This document shows, in pieces, positions 10,744 through 21,700 of a DNA stretch of 64,000 bases; the stretch's first letter is position 1; the number at the start of each line of letters is the position of its first letter. The stretch spans positions 4,795,001 through 4,859,000 of the forward strand of contig NC_092568.1 in assembly GCF_037975245.1 (NCBI RefSeq), written 5' to 3'. A model generated the notes under the pieces. That model ran no database searches and had not been told where the DNA came from. It saw only the letters and a list, made by a program, of their open reading frames with translations. This stretch comes from Apostichopus japonicus. Lineage: Eukaryota > Echinodermata > Holothuroidea > Aspidochirotida > Stichopodidae. A program made the translations under genes and the position numbers.

Positions 10744-13094
10744 ACCAGAAAACCCAACTTGAAACCTCAAAAAGAACCAGGTCTCGCAGATTCCGTCGGA
10801 AAGAGATACAGACCGCATGCAACACCACCAAAAGTGCAGTTGTTACCATTGATTGCCAACTCTCGGCAGGAGAAACAAACCTACTCTCCAAAGGTCTAAA
10901 TTTTTGCCCTAAACCACGGCAAGTAAACGCTCAGAAACTTTCTCTTGACCTAAATCTGTTCTATCGACGCTTACGTCTCCGTGAATTTTTTGCCGACGAA
11001 AATGGCAATAACACCACGCAACAAACCAACGACTTGGATTCCAATTTTAAGCCAAAAAGCTCGTGGAATCCACCCAAGGCCCATTGTGCGCCTCTTGAAT
11101 CATTTATTTCGGCCATTGAAGAGGATGTTAAAACACACACCTCCGCCCCAGATTTCCGCGACAATCTCAACAAAACTGAGAGACAGGCCATTCATGAACT
11201 CCGGAAGCGCGATGACATTGTCATCAAGCCAGCCGACAAGGGTTCTGCAATTGTCGCTATGGGCAAACAATTCTACAGAGAGGAAGCCAACAGACTACTC
11301 GGCAACCCTCTACACTACAAACTCCTAGATTCTGATCCTACTCAAGAAATCACACAAAACGTGAAAAGAGTCATCCAAAAGATAGTCTCTAACGGTTCCA
11401 TTGACCGCAAGTTAGGCCAAAACCTCCTGGAAAACGACCCAAAACCTGGTCGCTTTTATTTTCTGCCTAAAATTCACAAAGAAGGCAATCCCGGGAGGCC
11501 CATAATATCGGGTAATGGCACAGCGACTGAAAAAATTTCCAAATTCGTGGATCTCCTCATCCAACCTCTCGTTTCGGCCCTACCGTCCTATGTGCAGGAC
11601 ACTACGGATTTCATCCGGAAAATTGGGGAAATAAAAAATCTTCCCTTATCCTCTCTGTTAGTTACCTTGGATGTGTCTTCGTTATACACAAATATCCCTA
11701 ACGAAGAGGGCATTTCGGCCTGCACAAAAGCATTCAAACCGAAACGTGGCAAAACCCCCACGAAGAAAGAATTGGCCGAATTAATGCAACTTATCTTGAC
11801 CAACAATAATCTGGTATTTGGCAACAAACACTACCTCCAAATTCATGGCACCGCAATGGGTACCAAAATGGCACCGTCTTTTGCCAACATCTTTATGGGA
11901 AACCTCGAGAAAGAATTTTTATCTCGACAAAACTTGAAACCACACACGTGGTTACGTTACATTGACGATATCTTTATGATATGGACCCATGGTGAGGCAA
12001 ATCTAAAACTCTTCATTGATGACATAAACTCGTTTCATCACACTATCAAATTCACTGCTGATTTTTCTGGACTTGGCGTTCACTTTCTGGACACCACCGT
12101 GACCCTACAAAATGGTTCACTCAAAACAGACTTGTTCAATAAACCCACGAACAAGCACAACTACCTCTTACCAAGCAGTTGCCATCCACGTCACTGTACT
12201 AGAAATATTCCGTACAGTCAAGCGTTGCGCATTCGACGCATTTGCTCCTCTGAAGTCGATTTTGATTCACGCACTAAAGAACTGTCACAACACCTCCTAA
12301 ACAGACAGTATTTTCGGGGTACTATTGAAAATGCCATCAAAAAGGCTAAAAGCAAACCCCGTACCGAAACATTGACGTACAAAACTCGTCAAACCAGTTC
12401 CAAAAGGGTACCATTGGTTACTGAATTCCACCCTGGTCTCCCACCACTGGCTAATATCATTCAGAAGAATTTTCACCTACTTCAAGGCACCGAACGCCTG
12501 AAATCAGTATTCCCAGAATTACCTGTCATCGCTTTTAAAAGACCCAGCAACCTACGGGATATCTTAGTTCGGGCATCCTTTCGGGATGACACCCCATTAG
12601 GGGAAAGCAAAACAGAAACTACAGGATCATCGCCCTGTACACAAAATTGCAAAACGTGCTTACTTGTCGATTCGACCGGGGCCTTTCAGAGCAACCAAAC
12701 CAAACGCACGTTCCAAATTCGGCACAAAATTAACTGCCTATCCAAAAATGTCATTTACCTCATCTACTGCAATATTTGTAACTTACAATACATTGGAGAG
12801 TCAAAAAACACTCTTAGAATGAGAATGACACAACATAGATCGGCGATCAAAACAAAAAAGATCTACCAACCTGTTGCAAATCACTTCAATCTCCAAAATC
12901 ATTCAATTGAGAATTTGCGTGTTATTGCCATTGACCAGAACGATTCTTGGACAGATAAATCTAGGAAAGCGAAAGAAAATTTCTGGGAACTAAACCTAAA
13001 GACCACGGCACCATTCGGTTTAAACATCAGAAACGATTTGCCGTCCCAGATAAACCAAAACAATTCCTTTACAATTACGACGGAATCGGATTAA
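10710..13094 (+). CDS. Penelope-like reverse transcriptase with GIY-YIG endonuclease
   Basis: The frame is open from 10710 to a stop at 13092-13094, about 794 codons. The first codons up to 10743 come from the inverted arm, and no ATG precedes the conserved part, so the native start was probably lost at the junction. N-terminal motifs include LLSKGLNFCP and the RRLRLREFF helix. The RT core follows, with LDVSSLYTNIP, GTAMGTKMAPSFANIFMG and RYIDDIFMIW. The C-terminus has VIYLIYC and LQYIGESKNTL, with an RMTQHRSAIK helix matching a GIY-YIG nuclease, and upstream cysteines (CTQNCKTC). In this family it copies the element RNA and cleaves target DNA. Coding region intact apart from the start. Confidence 0.85.
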   Translation, partial: LTERIREDFLFHQKTQLETSKRTRSRRFRRKEIQTACNTTKSAVVTIDCQLSAGETNLLSKGLNFCPKPRQVNAQKLSLDLNLFYRRLRLREFFADENGNNTTQQTNDLDSNFKPKSSWNPPKAHCAPLESFISAIEEDVKTHTSAPDFRDNLNKTERQAIHELRKRDDIVIKPADKGSAIVAMGKQFYREEANRLLGNPLHYKLLDSDPTQEITQNVKRVIQKIVSNGSIDRKLGQNLLENDPKPGRFYFLPKIHKEGNPGRPIISGNGTATEKISKFVDLLIQPLVSALPSYVQDTTDFIRKIGEIKNLPLSSLLVTLDVSSLYTNIPNEEGISACTKAFKPKRGKTPTKKELAELMQLILTNNNLVFGNKHYLQIHGTAMGTKMAPSFANIFMGNLEKEFLSRQNLKPHTWLRYIDDIFMIWTHGEANLKLFIDDINSFHHTIKFTADFSGLGVHFLDTTVTLQNGSLKTDLFNKPTNKHNYLLPSSCHPRHCTRNIPYSQALRIRRICSSEVDFDSRTKELSQHLLNRQYFRGTIENAIKKAKSKPRTETLTYKTRQTSSKRVPLVTEFHPGLPPLANIIQKNFHLLQGTERLKSVFPELPVIAFKRPSNLRDILVRASFRDDTPLGESKTETTGSSPCTQNCKTCLLVDSTGAFQSNQTKRTFQIRHKINCLSKNVIYLIYCNICNLQYIGESKNTLRMRMTQHRSAIKTKKIYQPVANHFNLQNHSIENLRVIAIDQNDSWTDKSRKAKENFWELNLKTTAPFGLNIRNDLPSQINQNNSFTITTESD

Positions 13095-13327
13095 AATAAT
13101 CCGACGCGGATTAAAATAATCCGAATTTCTAAAACTTCTGCTCAATTCAGCAGAAATCAGTAAGTCGCTTTGCCCTTACAACCTTGCCGACATCTCCTCT
13201 ATAAAACAGTTTCAATTCCTGCTACTCCTTGTCACTTTCGGTGATCATGCACTGAAGAAGAGCTAGTTTTGCTCGAAAGCTCTGCAAAAACCAAACATTG
13301 GCTGTTTTACTTCCAATCACTTACCTA
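11628..13327 (+). repeat. Right arm of 1.7-kb inverted repeat
   Basis: Reverse complement of 9044-10743. It contains the RT core, the GIY-YIG domain and the 3' untranslated end of the Penelope-like element. Confidence 0.85.
13087..13123 (+). repeat. Twin hairpins at the Penelope stop codon
   Basis: Two copies of CGGATTA-AAA-TAATCCG (13087-13103 and 13107-13123) are separated by three bases. The stop codon TAA (13092-13094) lies in the first stem-loop. The same pair is present, inverted, in the left arm at 9248-9284. Confidence 0.7.
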
Positions 13328-13404
13328 ATTTAATTATTGTATCTCACTCGAGATCCAGCCTTTCTCTAAATGCAGCATAGTTGTTTAACAGTTTTTCCGT
13401 TATT

Positions 13405-13436
<32 letters not shown>

Positions 13437-13438
<2 letters not shown>

Positions 13439-13737
13439 TCCGGCTTTAGGAATCACAAATGATTTTCGAGTTGGATAGCATCATGTTTGATCTCTAGAGT
13501 AGGGCAAAATATGTCACCAAAAACAGAACTAGTATTGTTCGATATAGGTGACAAACGCCTACAGTGGAATTACGATCTTCCTTACCGGTTTCGAACCTCT
13601 GGACATACAATCAGCGTCCATAGCCTAGTGGTTAGGGTGTCCGCGTACAGAGCGGGAGGCCCGTGGTTCGAATCCCGGTGGAGGCTGAAAGTTTTTTCAC
13701 TGTTCTTGATTTTCCAACTCATTACGATTTTCATTTA
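13437..13737 (+). mobile_element. tRNA-derived SINE, copy 2
   Basis: It starts at GATCCGGCTTTAGG right after a TA array, includes the shared core with CAGAACTAGTATTG and a second TTCGAACC box at about 13590, the tRNA-like module at 13614-13685, and the tail with TTTTTTCACTG. It forms a tandem pair with 13808-14107, with a 373-bp period between tRNA modules. Confidence 0.75.
13614..13685 (+). tRNA. tRNA-like module within SINE copy 2
   Basis: A 72-nt cloverleaf with A box TAGCCTAGTGG, anticodon loop GTACAGA (anticodon ACA) and B box GGTTCGAATCC. The T stem has one mismatch compared with copy 1. As part of a repeat it is probably not a functional tRNA. Confidence 0.55.
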
Positions 13738-13807
13738 TATATATTCATTTGCCTTTGTCGTTTACCTCCATTGCATTAACATAAAGTCTGTTCAAAGTAT
13801 CTCTTTC

Positions 13808-14107
13808 GAGATCCAGCTTTAGGAATCACAAATGATTTTCGAGTTGGATAGCATCATGTTTGATCTCTAGAGTAGGGCAAAATATGTCACCAAATACAGA
13901 ACTAGTATTGTTCGATATAGGTGACAAACGCCTACAGTGGAATTACGATCTTCCTTACCGGTTTCGAACCTCTGGACATACAATCAGCGTCCATAGCCTA
14001 GTGGTTAGGGTGTCCGCGTACAGAGCGGGAGGCCCGTGGTTCGAATCCCGGTGAAGGCTGAAAGTTTTTTCACTGTTCTTGATTTTCCAACTCATTACGA
14101 TTTTCAT
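13808..14107 (+). mobile_element. tRNA-derived SINE, copy 3
   Basis: It starts at GAGATCCAGCTTTAGG and is colinear with copy 2 to the TTTTTTCACTG tail, then runs into a TA array and a T run (14108-14191). Copies 2 and 3 differ at only a few bases, for example GGTGGAGGC versus GGTGAAGGC in the acceptor stem, so the tandem is recent. Confidence 0.75.
13987..14058 (+). tRNA. tRNA-like module within SINE copy 3
   Basis: Same 72-nt cloverleaf and ACA anticodon as copy 2, with an extra acceptor-stem mismatch (TGAAGGC). Pol III A and B boxes are retained. Confidence 0.55.
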
Positions 14108-14152
14108 TTATATATATATATATATATGTTTATATATATATATATGTTTATA

Positions 14153-14191
<39 letters not shown>
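14108..14191. repeat. TA microsatellite and T run
   Basis: TA repeats interrupted by TGTT, followed by 18 T, form the 3' tail side of SINE copy 3. Confidence 0.85.
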
Positions 14192-15304
14192 ACTGCCCTG
14201 TCCGGTTTAATACATTCATTCTTTAAAAATGAGTTACACTGTGAGAAATCTCTGTACTTTTACATGATAAAGTACTGGCAACAAATTTCAAACTGACAAA
14301 GCCCCGTCGTGTCTGCTTATTATATCCACTGACCATACTCTGGCCCAGTATATGGAACTTGTGAAGTATATATAATCTGGTTGAATTTCGTTATAACGAG
14401 TTTGAACTTGCAAGTTGACGAGAAACAAACTCGTTATAATACAAAGATTGTTCAACAACGGGATTAAAAGTCGCTATTACGAGTTTAAAATCCGTTATTA
14501 CAAATTTTATTTCGTTATCACGAAATTATATTATGTTGAACAAAATTTGTTAACATGTTTTTGCTTATAATTGATTTTGAGGGATGATATAAGGGACTGA
14601 ACAGAATATAACTCCACACTATTACATAACCGTAGTTATCATATTTTGGTACTAAGTTATCTGTATAGTAACTGCCTTAAACAGCAAAACTAATAAACTA
14701 AACTAAGATATCATCGTACTAGTATGTATCGTATTTACTATTGAACATCCCAGCTTATACCACATATAGGTCTAGTATCGGTCATCGTCACATAAGAATA
14801 ACATATTAAGAACCGTAGACAAGAGGACTCCGATATCTACATCATTGGCATAACAGTCGAAAAGAAATGATTTGTTCAACGTCTGTGATATTATTTCCGA
14901 CTGCACAAGAGTGATTGAAAACTATTTGCTACTGCATGATATAACTGAATGTGAAGTTGTGGGAGGGAGGCTACTGAAGTATCCAATCGATGAGGTGAAT
15001 GTATTCATCTGGTAATTGTTGATTGATTGATGTTTTACAGAAATTAAGATGGTAACTATTACGTTGGCATTAGTGCTTCTTTGTTATTATTGTTGTTGTT
15101 ATCTACGTAGCAATACATGTGACAGAGGAACTGTTGAAGATATGACATACATATTTCAAGATGTCAATTATTTGGTTAAGAGGAATAAGATGATGATACT
15201 GATATATTTAAGTTTATAATAAAAGTCAGCGTAGAATAGGCACAGTTTAGTCTACTGCATGGGTGGATATTTAGTGACAGTGAACAGGGTGGACAGGATA
15301 TAAA
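14192..15304. other. No gene seen; palindromic cluster near 14383-14530
   Basis: There are no convincing coding frames. Between 14383 and 14530, CGTTAT(A/T/C)ACGA-like motifs recur about five times, several nearly palindromic (for example TTCGTTATAACGAG). The remainder is AT-rich and unremarkable. Confidence 0.5.
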
Positions 15305-15308
15305 TTAA

Positions 15309-15461
15309 AAGAATTGTCCAGGTCAAAATTTGTTGTTGATATGTTACAAAAGAACATAATCTCAAACACTGTACATAGGAATTGAATGCAAACTTCACTA
15401 GATTGCTTTGATTATGTTCCTCTTTAACATATCAAATTAAATTTTGACCTGGTCTATTCTT
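15309..15461. mobile_element. 153-bp TTAA-flanked hairpin MITE
   Basis: TTAA occurs at 15305-15308 and 15462-15465. The inside ends are inverted repeats: AAGAATTGTCCAGGTC on the left against GACCTGGTCTATTCTT on the right, extending about 55 bp into each arm with some mismatches. TTAA duplication is typical of piggyBac and Kolobok elements, but no coding sequence is present to assign it. Confidence 0.6.
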
Positions 15462-15486
15462 TTAAGTAAAATTTAAAACTATATAT

Positions 15487-15488
15487 GC

Positions 15489-15519
<31 letters not shown>

Positions 15520-15605
15520 AATATATATATATAAATATATATATATTTATATATATATTTATCTATATACATATATACATCTATCTATATCTATCTATAT
15601 ATATC

Positions 15606-15647
<42 letters not shown>

Positions 15648-15650
15648 GTT
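15487..15650. repeat. TA/TATC-rich microsatellite
   Basis: Mixed TA, ATATAA and CTATATAT repeats. No gene. Confidence 0.9.
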
Positions 15651-15911
15651 ATATTTATAAGTGTATCTAAAACAGATACAATTAATCCCTACTCATACGA
15701 TTGTCTGATCCCTAAATTGGGACATAGAACATTAATTTATTTTCTTGTTAATGTTAGAAATGATACAAAATTAATATTTTCGAAATGAGGACAAGTTTAT
15801 GCAATTTAAACAGTCACCAACGTCTATTTACAATTTACACAATCACTTATAGGCTACAAGGTAAAGGAAGTGGCCTTAAAGCAGAATAAATTAATTGACA
15901 AGGTCAAGAAA

Positions 15912-16304
15912 CAGTGGCGGAGCGTCCATATAGTCAGGGGCGGATGCCCCCCCCCCCCTGACGGACTCAAATGGACTGCTGGGCCCTTTTCAGCTTTTTA
16001 CCACTCTTTACTTATTCGCGATTATTGACTTTTTTATTGCGCTCTCATCTACCTATTGACATTTGTCACATTTTGTTCGTGTAATTTCCTGACAAAATGC
16101 TCTAACGGCTATTTATTCTTCGTTTATTTGCAAATTTGCAAGGCCCGGAAAGGGTCATTTCCGGTGATCTAGGGAGTATCTATACTCAAAAAAATTCTGT
16201 ACGCTCCGCGCCAACTTGTGGTGGCGCTCCGCTTAGATAGTGTCCAAAGCGCCCTTACAGACCATTCTCGCCCCCTCTGACCAATACCCCTAGCTCCGCC
16301 ACTG
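15912..16304. mobile_element. Non-autonomous hAT element, 393 bp
   Basis: Ends CAGTGGCGGAGC and GCTCCGCCACTG are perfect 12-bp inverted repeats. The 8-bp duplication TCAAGAAA lies at 15904-15911 and 16305-16312. An 8-bp duplication and CAGTGGCGG-like ends are typical of hAT. The interior matches the element at 50948-51323 from end to end, and its right part (about 16140-16246) carries a module also found in the element at 49824-52009. Confidence 0.85.
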
Positions 16305-18731
16305 TCAAGAAATGGTAGATGACCGGTGATACAACCAATATTTACCCATGGTGATCAAACATGGCATCAAATCAAACGTATAGCTTCATATATCGTTGAC
16401 TTAGGTAAGAAAATGAAAGCTGTAATAATCAAACCATTAACAAATATTCAAATAATTGCGATGGCTTACATAATCAAACGTAGCACTATACGATTATAAC
16501 TACTTGAAGGTCATCACTTCATAATCAAACTAAAGAGTTGCAAAACCCTTTGTTGTTTAATTTGACATTGCTCCTTTGCAACATGAACATGAATCATATA
16601 AAACAAATCTTAGGTATATAAGAAAGTGAAAACTTACACATAAAATACAGTATTTTTAATCGTAAAAGCAAAAATACATTTGAATGATTAAACTAACGAT
16701 GAAATAAGTAATAAAATTAATAAATTGCGTTGTGAAAACTTGGTTAGTCAACTGGAGAGAACGTTTAAATGAGCAAATTTACAATGAAAACCAAAGAAAA
16801 CATTCTTGCACCAAGTGATTAATATAGAAAAGTATGATAATGATGAATTAAACGCTGTAAAACTACTTCAAGATACTGATTGGAAACAAATAGATATACA
16901 TTCTACGGCTATGACAGTGATAGTGAGTCTAGTTGATTCCCTGTCCAGAACTAATTTGCCTCAGTCCATAAAAAACTGTTTATAAGTTTCAAAGCGTGGT
17001 GTCACACGTGATGGGGCATCTGATCATGATTCATGGTTGTGTTCAATGATACCTACTTCAGAATATTATTTATATTCATCAAAGACATCACTGAATGAAC
17101 CAATCATGTGTGATAAAGCAACAACGCATGGTCCTAATGTTTGGTTATGTTTTTCTTTGTCTGAAAATACGGGCTCCTAAGCTAGACGTCTGAAAATGGA
17201 CCGACACCGTACACGTGGGAATAAACAGGGGAAAACTTATTGGTCAAAAGAGCGAAAGGTTAAAGACCTTGCAGGAGTTTGGCAGGAACTTAAAGGGGGT
17301 ATAATATCACTTCCTCACAATAAGCAGGGTCGTAGCCATCGGGAACTGTGGAACACGTGCATCACTCTTCCAGTCCGTAAGATTTGCCTCCATTTTCTTT
17401 ATATTCATGATGACAGATGCACGCCAAGTAGTACTCGCAAATGAAGTTAAACGTGATGGAAAATATAGCACCATGAATACATTTTGGAAGTTACAGAAAT
17501 GAAAACACAGTTCTTCCGACGGATAAGAATCCAAACTTGATATCATTGAAACTAATGTGTGGAGAAAGAGAGGCTATCTTTCAGAAAATGTTACAATGAT
17601 TCTAATTAGTTGAGATTTGCCACCGGACAAGACGTTGACAAATCAGGGGTTCGTTTTTATTTGCTTGAAGTAAATCACTTCAAATCACGTCAGTGGAGCG
17701 AATTTATAATACAATGTGTGTACGTCAACACCACAGGTTGTAGGTACAACAGCGGGGAGTCATCTTACTGTTAACTCTAAATTTTGGGTGATGTAAGATT
17801 GCGAATTGTCCAGCATGGAATTGACATGCAATGAGCACAAACATTTGGCTTCCCCACCTTACACTACTTTTGTAAGACTATTCACATATTTCTAAATGGC
17901 TGTGTTGACTTGATACTATAATTATTACATCAAGGTTGGTATGAGCTCGATAATACCATTTCTTCTTCAGTCTAACCACATTTTCGAAATTACATATTTA
18001 CGATTAACTTCTCACTAACTATGTTGCAATTATGACAAATTAACTAATAAATAAGTGAATCATACAGCACTTTTGACATTAAGAAATGGAAGTTCTCAAC
18101 TTTATAAAGTGCACTTATAGTCTTATACATTTTTGAAAACATGTTGATAATGTTCGTCCCAGGGGAGGTTAGAATCAAAACAACTACATGCAAATTATTA
18201 TGTGATATTGGTGAAATATTATATAATTAGTTTTACTGTCATCTAAAGACTGCAGTTATTCGAGAATTAGGGATATTCGTAAATTAGATGGATAGAAGGA
18301 TAGATAGATAAGCGGACGATTGCATGATGTATCAAATACTGCCGAGTGACCGGTATGTAAGCATCCTGTAGTATCTGACCCAACCGAAATTATCATATCA
18401 TAATATTTTGGTTGAAGAAGCAATTCTTCCTGATTTATTATTTGACTTTTGTTTTCTCGTCATCTTCTTAACATTTTACAACTCTAACGCTTTTTGCTGC
18501 TTCCTTTCAAATGTCTAAACCCGTCCCATGGAGTTAATAAAACGGTTTATAAACTGTTCTTATAACGTGGAAAGGTAGAGAAACTTGCTATGATCATGAA
18601 AGGGAAACCCCATAAGGTAATTTACGAAGAGGTTTTAATATCACTATGCAACATAAACTCAATGGTTATTCAAATAGAAATGTGCAAAATAACTACAAAA
18701 TGGCAGGGTACTACGAGCCACGCTATAGCAG
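16305..18731. other. Intergenic, no gene seen
   Basis: AT-rich sequence between the MITE and the 3' end of receptor copy B. Short frames such as 17196-17444 have no recognisable motifs, splice signals or paralogue in the window. Confidence 0.5.
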
Positions 18732-21700
18732 TTACCCGTCATTAACTTGTAATCCGATTTCCTCTCCCTGAGGCGCTGCATTGTAATTGTTTCCATTTTT
18801 TCTTGTTCTACAAAAGTAGATAGCTGCATGCACTGGTATTGTAGCGATGATGACAATGGACAATAGGGCGCAGATGGCCCAGCAGCTAACACAATCTGTT
18901 GGTGACGGTGACGGTAACGGTGACGGTGACGGTGACGGTGACGATGACAATGTCGGTGAAGGTGACGGTGTCGAAGACGATGATGGTGGAGGGTTCGCGG
19001 TATGGTTTCCTGAAAAAACAGATAACATCATGTTATCATGGCTTCATATATATAATGTCTTAGGATAGTAAACCTTATAAGGCAGAATTCATTTCTTGTT
19101 TGTCTTTACTTCTTTTTGTTGCATTACATTTTTGTTTGTCCTTACTTTCAGCCGCTAGAATTGAGTTTTTGAAACCATATTTTAGGAAAAGACCCAGTTC
19201 TAATCAAATGAAGCATTTGTTTCAATCATTGGGTAAAACTGTCCTTGTAAATTTAAGTAAATTTGTTAGTAAGATTCTGAAAACTTTTGTCTCTTAAAGA
19301 AGGTTCTTTCTCTAAACAGTTTCATCTAACTTCAGACTTTCTAAAATCTTCCTCCACCCCCCCCCCTTTCTCCTCTCAAACTATTCCGCACAAATCGTTG
19401 AGAGAACGTGCGTCAATCTTTTCTCTTTCCTTATTACTCCCAATGATCTTAAGGTATATGTTTTTGTCATTTTTTTTAATCTTTGGATTGCTATTGAAGT
19501 GTACCGTGTATATGTATTTTATACCTCACTGAGGTGGTGTGGAGAAAATAAACTGAAACTGTAAAGTTATTGTTATACTAAAACTAAATTTGCTACATTT
19601 GTACTAAGCTCCGTTATGTCAGAAAAGGGAATGTATTAGGGTCCTCCCCTCTCCCTGGTTCCCATTCCTGCCCTTCCTCCAAATGCTGAGGAAAGGAAAA
19701 ATGAAGGAAGTCATAACAAACAACAAAAGGAGTTTGTGGCAGCTTCGCCTGTACCCATTGAAATATTCCCAGGCTGAAGGCATTCGATGTGATACAGTTT
19801 GACCACTTACTGATGTTTGCACCCTCTAAAACCCACCACCCCCTCCTCCCCTCCTCCTCTTCCCCGCGGATGTAGCTCTAAAGTAAGATCGCATATCGGA
19901 TCAAAATACCTGATGAGAAAAGATCTGCATGTTAAGAATAAAAGAGACACCTTTTCTTTGTAATTTTTTAGTTTTTGGTTTTGATTTCGGGGTTGAACGC
20001 GAATGGGAAATGAGTAAATGTAATTCAAAATGTGGAAATCATTGAGGTATAGGGAAAAGAGGCAATTTTTTCTTTTTACATATTCCAGGGAGTTATGTAT
20101 ATTGTAACACTTACGTTCATTAAATCAGAAGCGAAGGGGTCAGAGGCGGGCAAACATGTGCAATGTGTATTGAAAACTTTACAAACGAGAAAGCTCGAAA
20201 ATTGCCAAGCTCTTACCATTCATTTTCAATGTAGCATACGACTCGTGACGAAATTTATACCCTGAAAGAATGACAACACATTGTAGACATTCCGGATACT
20301 CGATATCTTCTTGGTCATCGCTAATGGTAACTTGGATTGTAACGGATGAATTGCATCTATCGAGGATACATGACGAGGAAGCTGACATATTGAAGATCGA
20401 AATATTTCTGTTGAGCACTGTCCAGGAGATGTCTGCTGCAGGATGAGTGTTATTAACAACACATGTCAAGTCTACGTTTCCGTTGTCAGCAGCAATAATG
20501 CAATGGTGTTTACTTTCACAATTTTTGATGAATGATACACTATTGTCATCTGGTGTTTTGTAACGATGCAACATCATCGAAGATCTTGTGTAAGTATGAT
20601 TCACAAGACATATTGAAGTTAGTATCAGTTGGCCAGGATCATCGTATTTATCTGTCATAGTAATGGTCTTGCCACTAGGTTCTGCTGTTTGAATAAACAT
20701 TGTTTCGCTATCACAACTACTTTGTAGTACCTCATTATAACTAGTGTCCTCATTAATATCAATGTATTTGGTCCTGTATACATTAGCAAGATTTGTAGGT
20801 CCCATCAAAAGAACCGACGCGTTCTTCGTCCTTTCGGAAACTGATAAACCTGATGGGGTACATGTCAGGGTTTGTGTTTTTTCGATATCTATCTTTACAT
20901 TGATGGTAGAAGAAGACACAAACATATCTGAGGATTGGTCCTTGTAACTCTGTTCAGTGGCGTCCATCACTGCCGCCTCCGCAGTATCATTGTACCAAGT
21001 TAGAGTTACTGCTGGCCGTCCAATCATTGTACATGTCAACTTGAGTTCACCATACCAAAACAAACGGCAATCATCACCCTGGCAACCATCTATTGCGGGA
21101 AACATCTGTGTTGTGGGTACTAAAAAGAAAAGAACATTACAGAAAGGTACCTTCGGAAAGTATAAAAAAATCCCTTCGAAAGGGATTTCACAGGTATTTT
21201 AACCGATAATTTAGCTGTTCAAACATTTAATCAGACTTTTAGTGTTTTTTTTTCAACATGTTACTAACTGCTTCTGACATAACGTGATGCTTATACAACG
21301 TTGACTCCCATGTTTTCAAAATCAGATATTTAGACAAGTAGAACATACTGTCTATGGTATACCCAGGTTAGCTACTGAGTGACAAAGTCTCACAAGAGAC
21401 TGTGAATGGCACCTCAATGGTCTCACTATGTATCATCAACATATAAGTTCTTACCCACGACAAGTACGTCTATGGACGTGGATACATCGCCACCAGCATC
21501 TAAAATAGCGTCAACACGATACCTCCCTTCATCACTCAGCGAAACGTTTCTAAATACCAGGGAACCGTTCTGAGCAATCGTCAAGTCATTGCTTCTAGGT
21601 CCGGCCTGCCTGTCATCTAGTAACGTGACAACGGATTGTGAATAATCGTCAAAATACCAGTAGAAGCCATATACAGGCTCACTTACACTGCAGTTGATGA

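Larger units (their letters stand above)
9044..13327 (+). mobile_element. Penelope-like retroelement in head-to-head inverted dimer
   Basis: The element consists of a nearly full plus-strand copy (about 10744-13327) preceded by a 5'-truncated copy in opposite orientation (9044-10743). The two arms are exact reverse complements as far as I compared them. The coding region has the Penelope RT with YIDD and a C-terminal GIY-YIG-like endonuclease. Partial inverted or tandem copies are typical of this order. Arm identity indicates recent insertion or conversion. It sits at a TA array on its left edge. Confidence 0.85.

Noticed and set aside
17196-17546. Overlapping frames of about 80 codons on both strands
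   Set aside because: No motif, splice site or paralogue; consistent with chance.
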